A stretch of DNA of 64,000 nucleotides, taken from the NCBI RefSeq assembly GCF_051014445.1, contig NC_135141.1:25815422-25879421 (forward strand). Direction: 5' to 3'. The DNA comes from Colletes latitarsis. Taxonomy: Eukaryota; Arthropoda; Insecta; Hymenoptera; Colletidae. Shown here piece by piece: positions 63,666 to 64,000 of this stretch (positions are counted from its first letter, which is position 1; each line of letters begins with the position of its first letter). The notes under the pieces are model-generated. The model saw only the letters and a list, made by a program, of their open reading frames with translations, did not search any database and was not told the origin of the DNA. The translations under genes and the position numbers were made by a program.

Positions 63666-64000
63666 CTCGTCAATCGAATGAGAGACGCTGGCGAAAACAC
63701 ATTTTTATAAAGGTAGCTTTTAAAACTCGTTTGACAGGTGTATTCGGAAAAGCTCCGAACTGGGGGAAAGACGTACGTCCAACAGGTTAATATAGTTACC
63801 TATTTAACAGTTATTTAGGTTATCTGGATTCTGAATTTTTGGTGATTTTAAAGTTGCTTCAAGCGGTCCTTTAATTTCCAACAATCATATATCTAACAGA
63901 AGCTTATGACACTTGCAATATCACTTATAAAATTACACTTAACAAAGCTTCTTAATCGCATGTCAATTGTGTTTTGAACCGATGATCGTTCGACCATTAT
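63666..64000. other. Upstream region of SMARCAD1
   Basis: Sequence upstream of the SMARCAD1 ATG. It is AT-rich with no clear TATA box at a suitable distance. A plus-strand frame at 63569-63790 overlaps the first SMARCAD1 exon and is not supported as a gene. Confidence 0.35.

Overview
The window looks like nuclear DNA of an insect, most likely a hymenopteran and perhaps a bee. The genes are interrupted by GT-AG introns, the background is AT-rich but dense in CpG, and the three recognisable gene families match insect members. No operons, CRISPR arrays or rRNA are visible, and I recognised no tRNA by eye. The taxonomic call is an inference.

Layout. (1) 1-9.8 kb: gene-poor DNA with one complete 1.15-kb transposon-like element at 354-1502, some palindromic repeats at 5.8-7.2 kb, and a GC-rich 5' region. 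(2) 9.8-14.2 kb, plus strand: a complete five-exon LIM-homeobox gene of the Lmx1 class, with a 3' UTR running to about 15.25 kb. (3) 15.3-18.8 kb: no known gene, but a minus-strand reading frame at 16984-17250 carries an imperfect 19-residue repeat. (4) 18.9-23.5 kb, minus strand: an eight-exon SLC36-type amino acid transporter, called SLC36-A here. (5) 32.2-54.2 kb, minus strand: a second transporter, SLC36-B. It also has eight coding exons. Its first exon encodes only 12 residues and sits 13 kb upstream of the second, behind a TATA box and initiator. (6) 59.9-63.7 kb, minus strand: a complete 12-exon SMARCAD1/Etl1-type SNF2 chromatin remodeller.

I rebuilt each gene by hand from splice sites. 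Each set of exons sums to a whole number of codons: 402 aa for Lmx1, 467 for SLC36-A, 481 for SLC36-B and 834 for SMARCAD1. SLC36-A and SLC36-B are tandem duplicates in the same orientation, and four internal or terminal coding exons have identical lengths (273, 85, 273 and 245 nt). No functional link between the three gene families is evident beyond adjacency.

Mobile DNA. Four copies of one element family lie at 0.35, 47.1, 51.0 and 56.3 kb. They have CAGGGTGTTCGG termini and about 100-bp inverted repeats, and the one intact copy is flanked by TA on both sides. A separate 295-bp TA-flanked element lies in an SLC36-A intron. The most interesting leftovers are the structure and deletion history of the CAGGG family, the repeat-bearing reading frame at 17 kb, a tandem ACGT-rich foldback repeat in an SLC36-B intron, and a precursor-microRNA-like hairpin at 55.5 kb.
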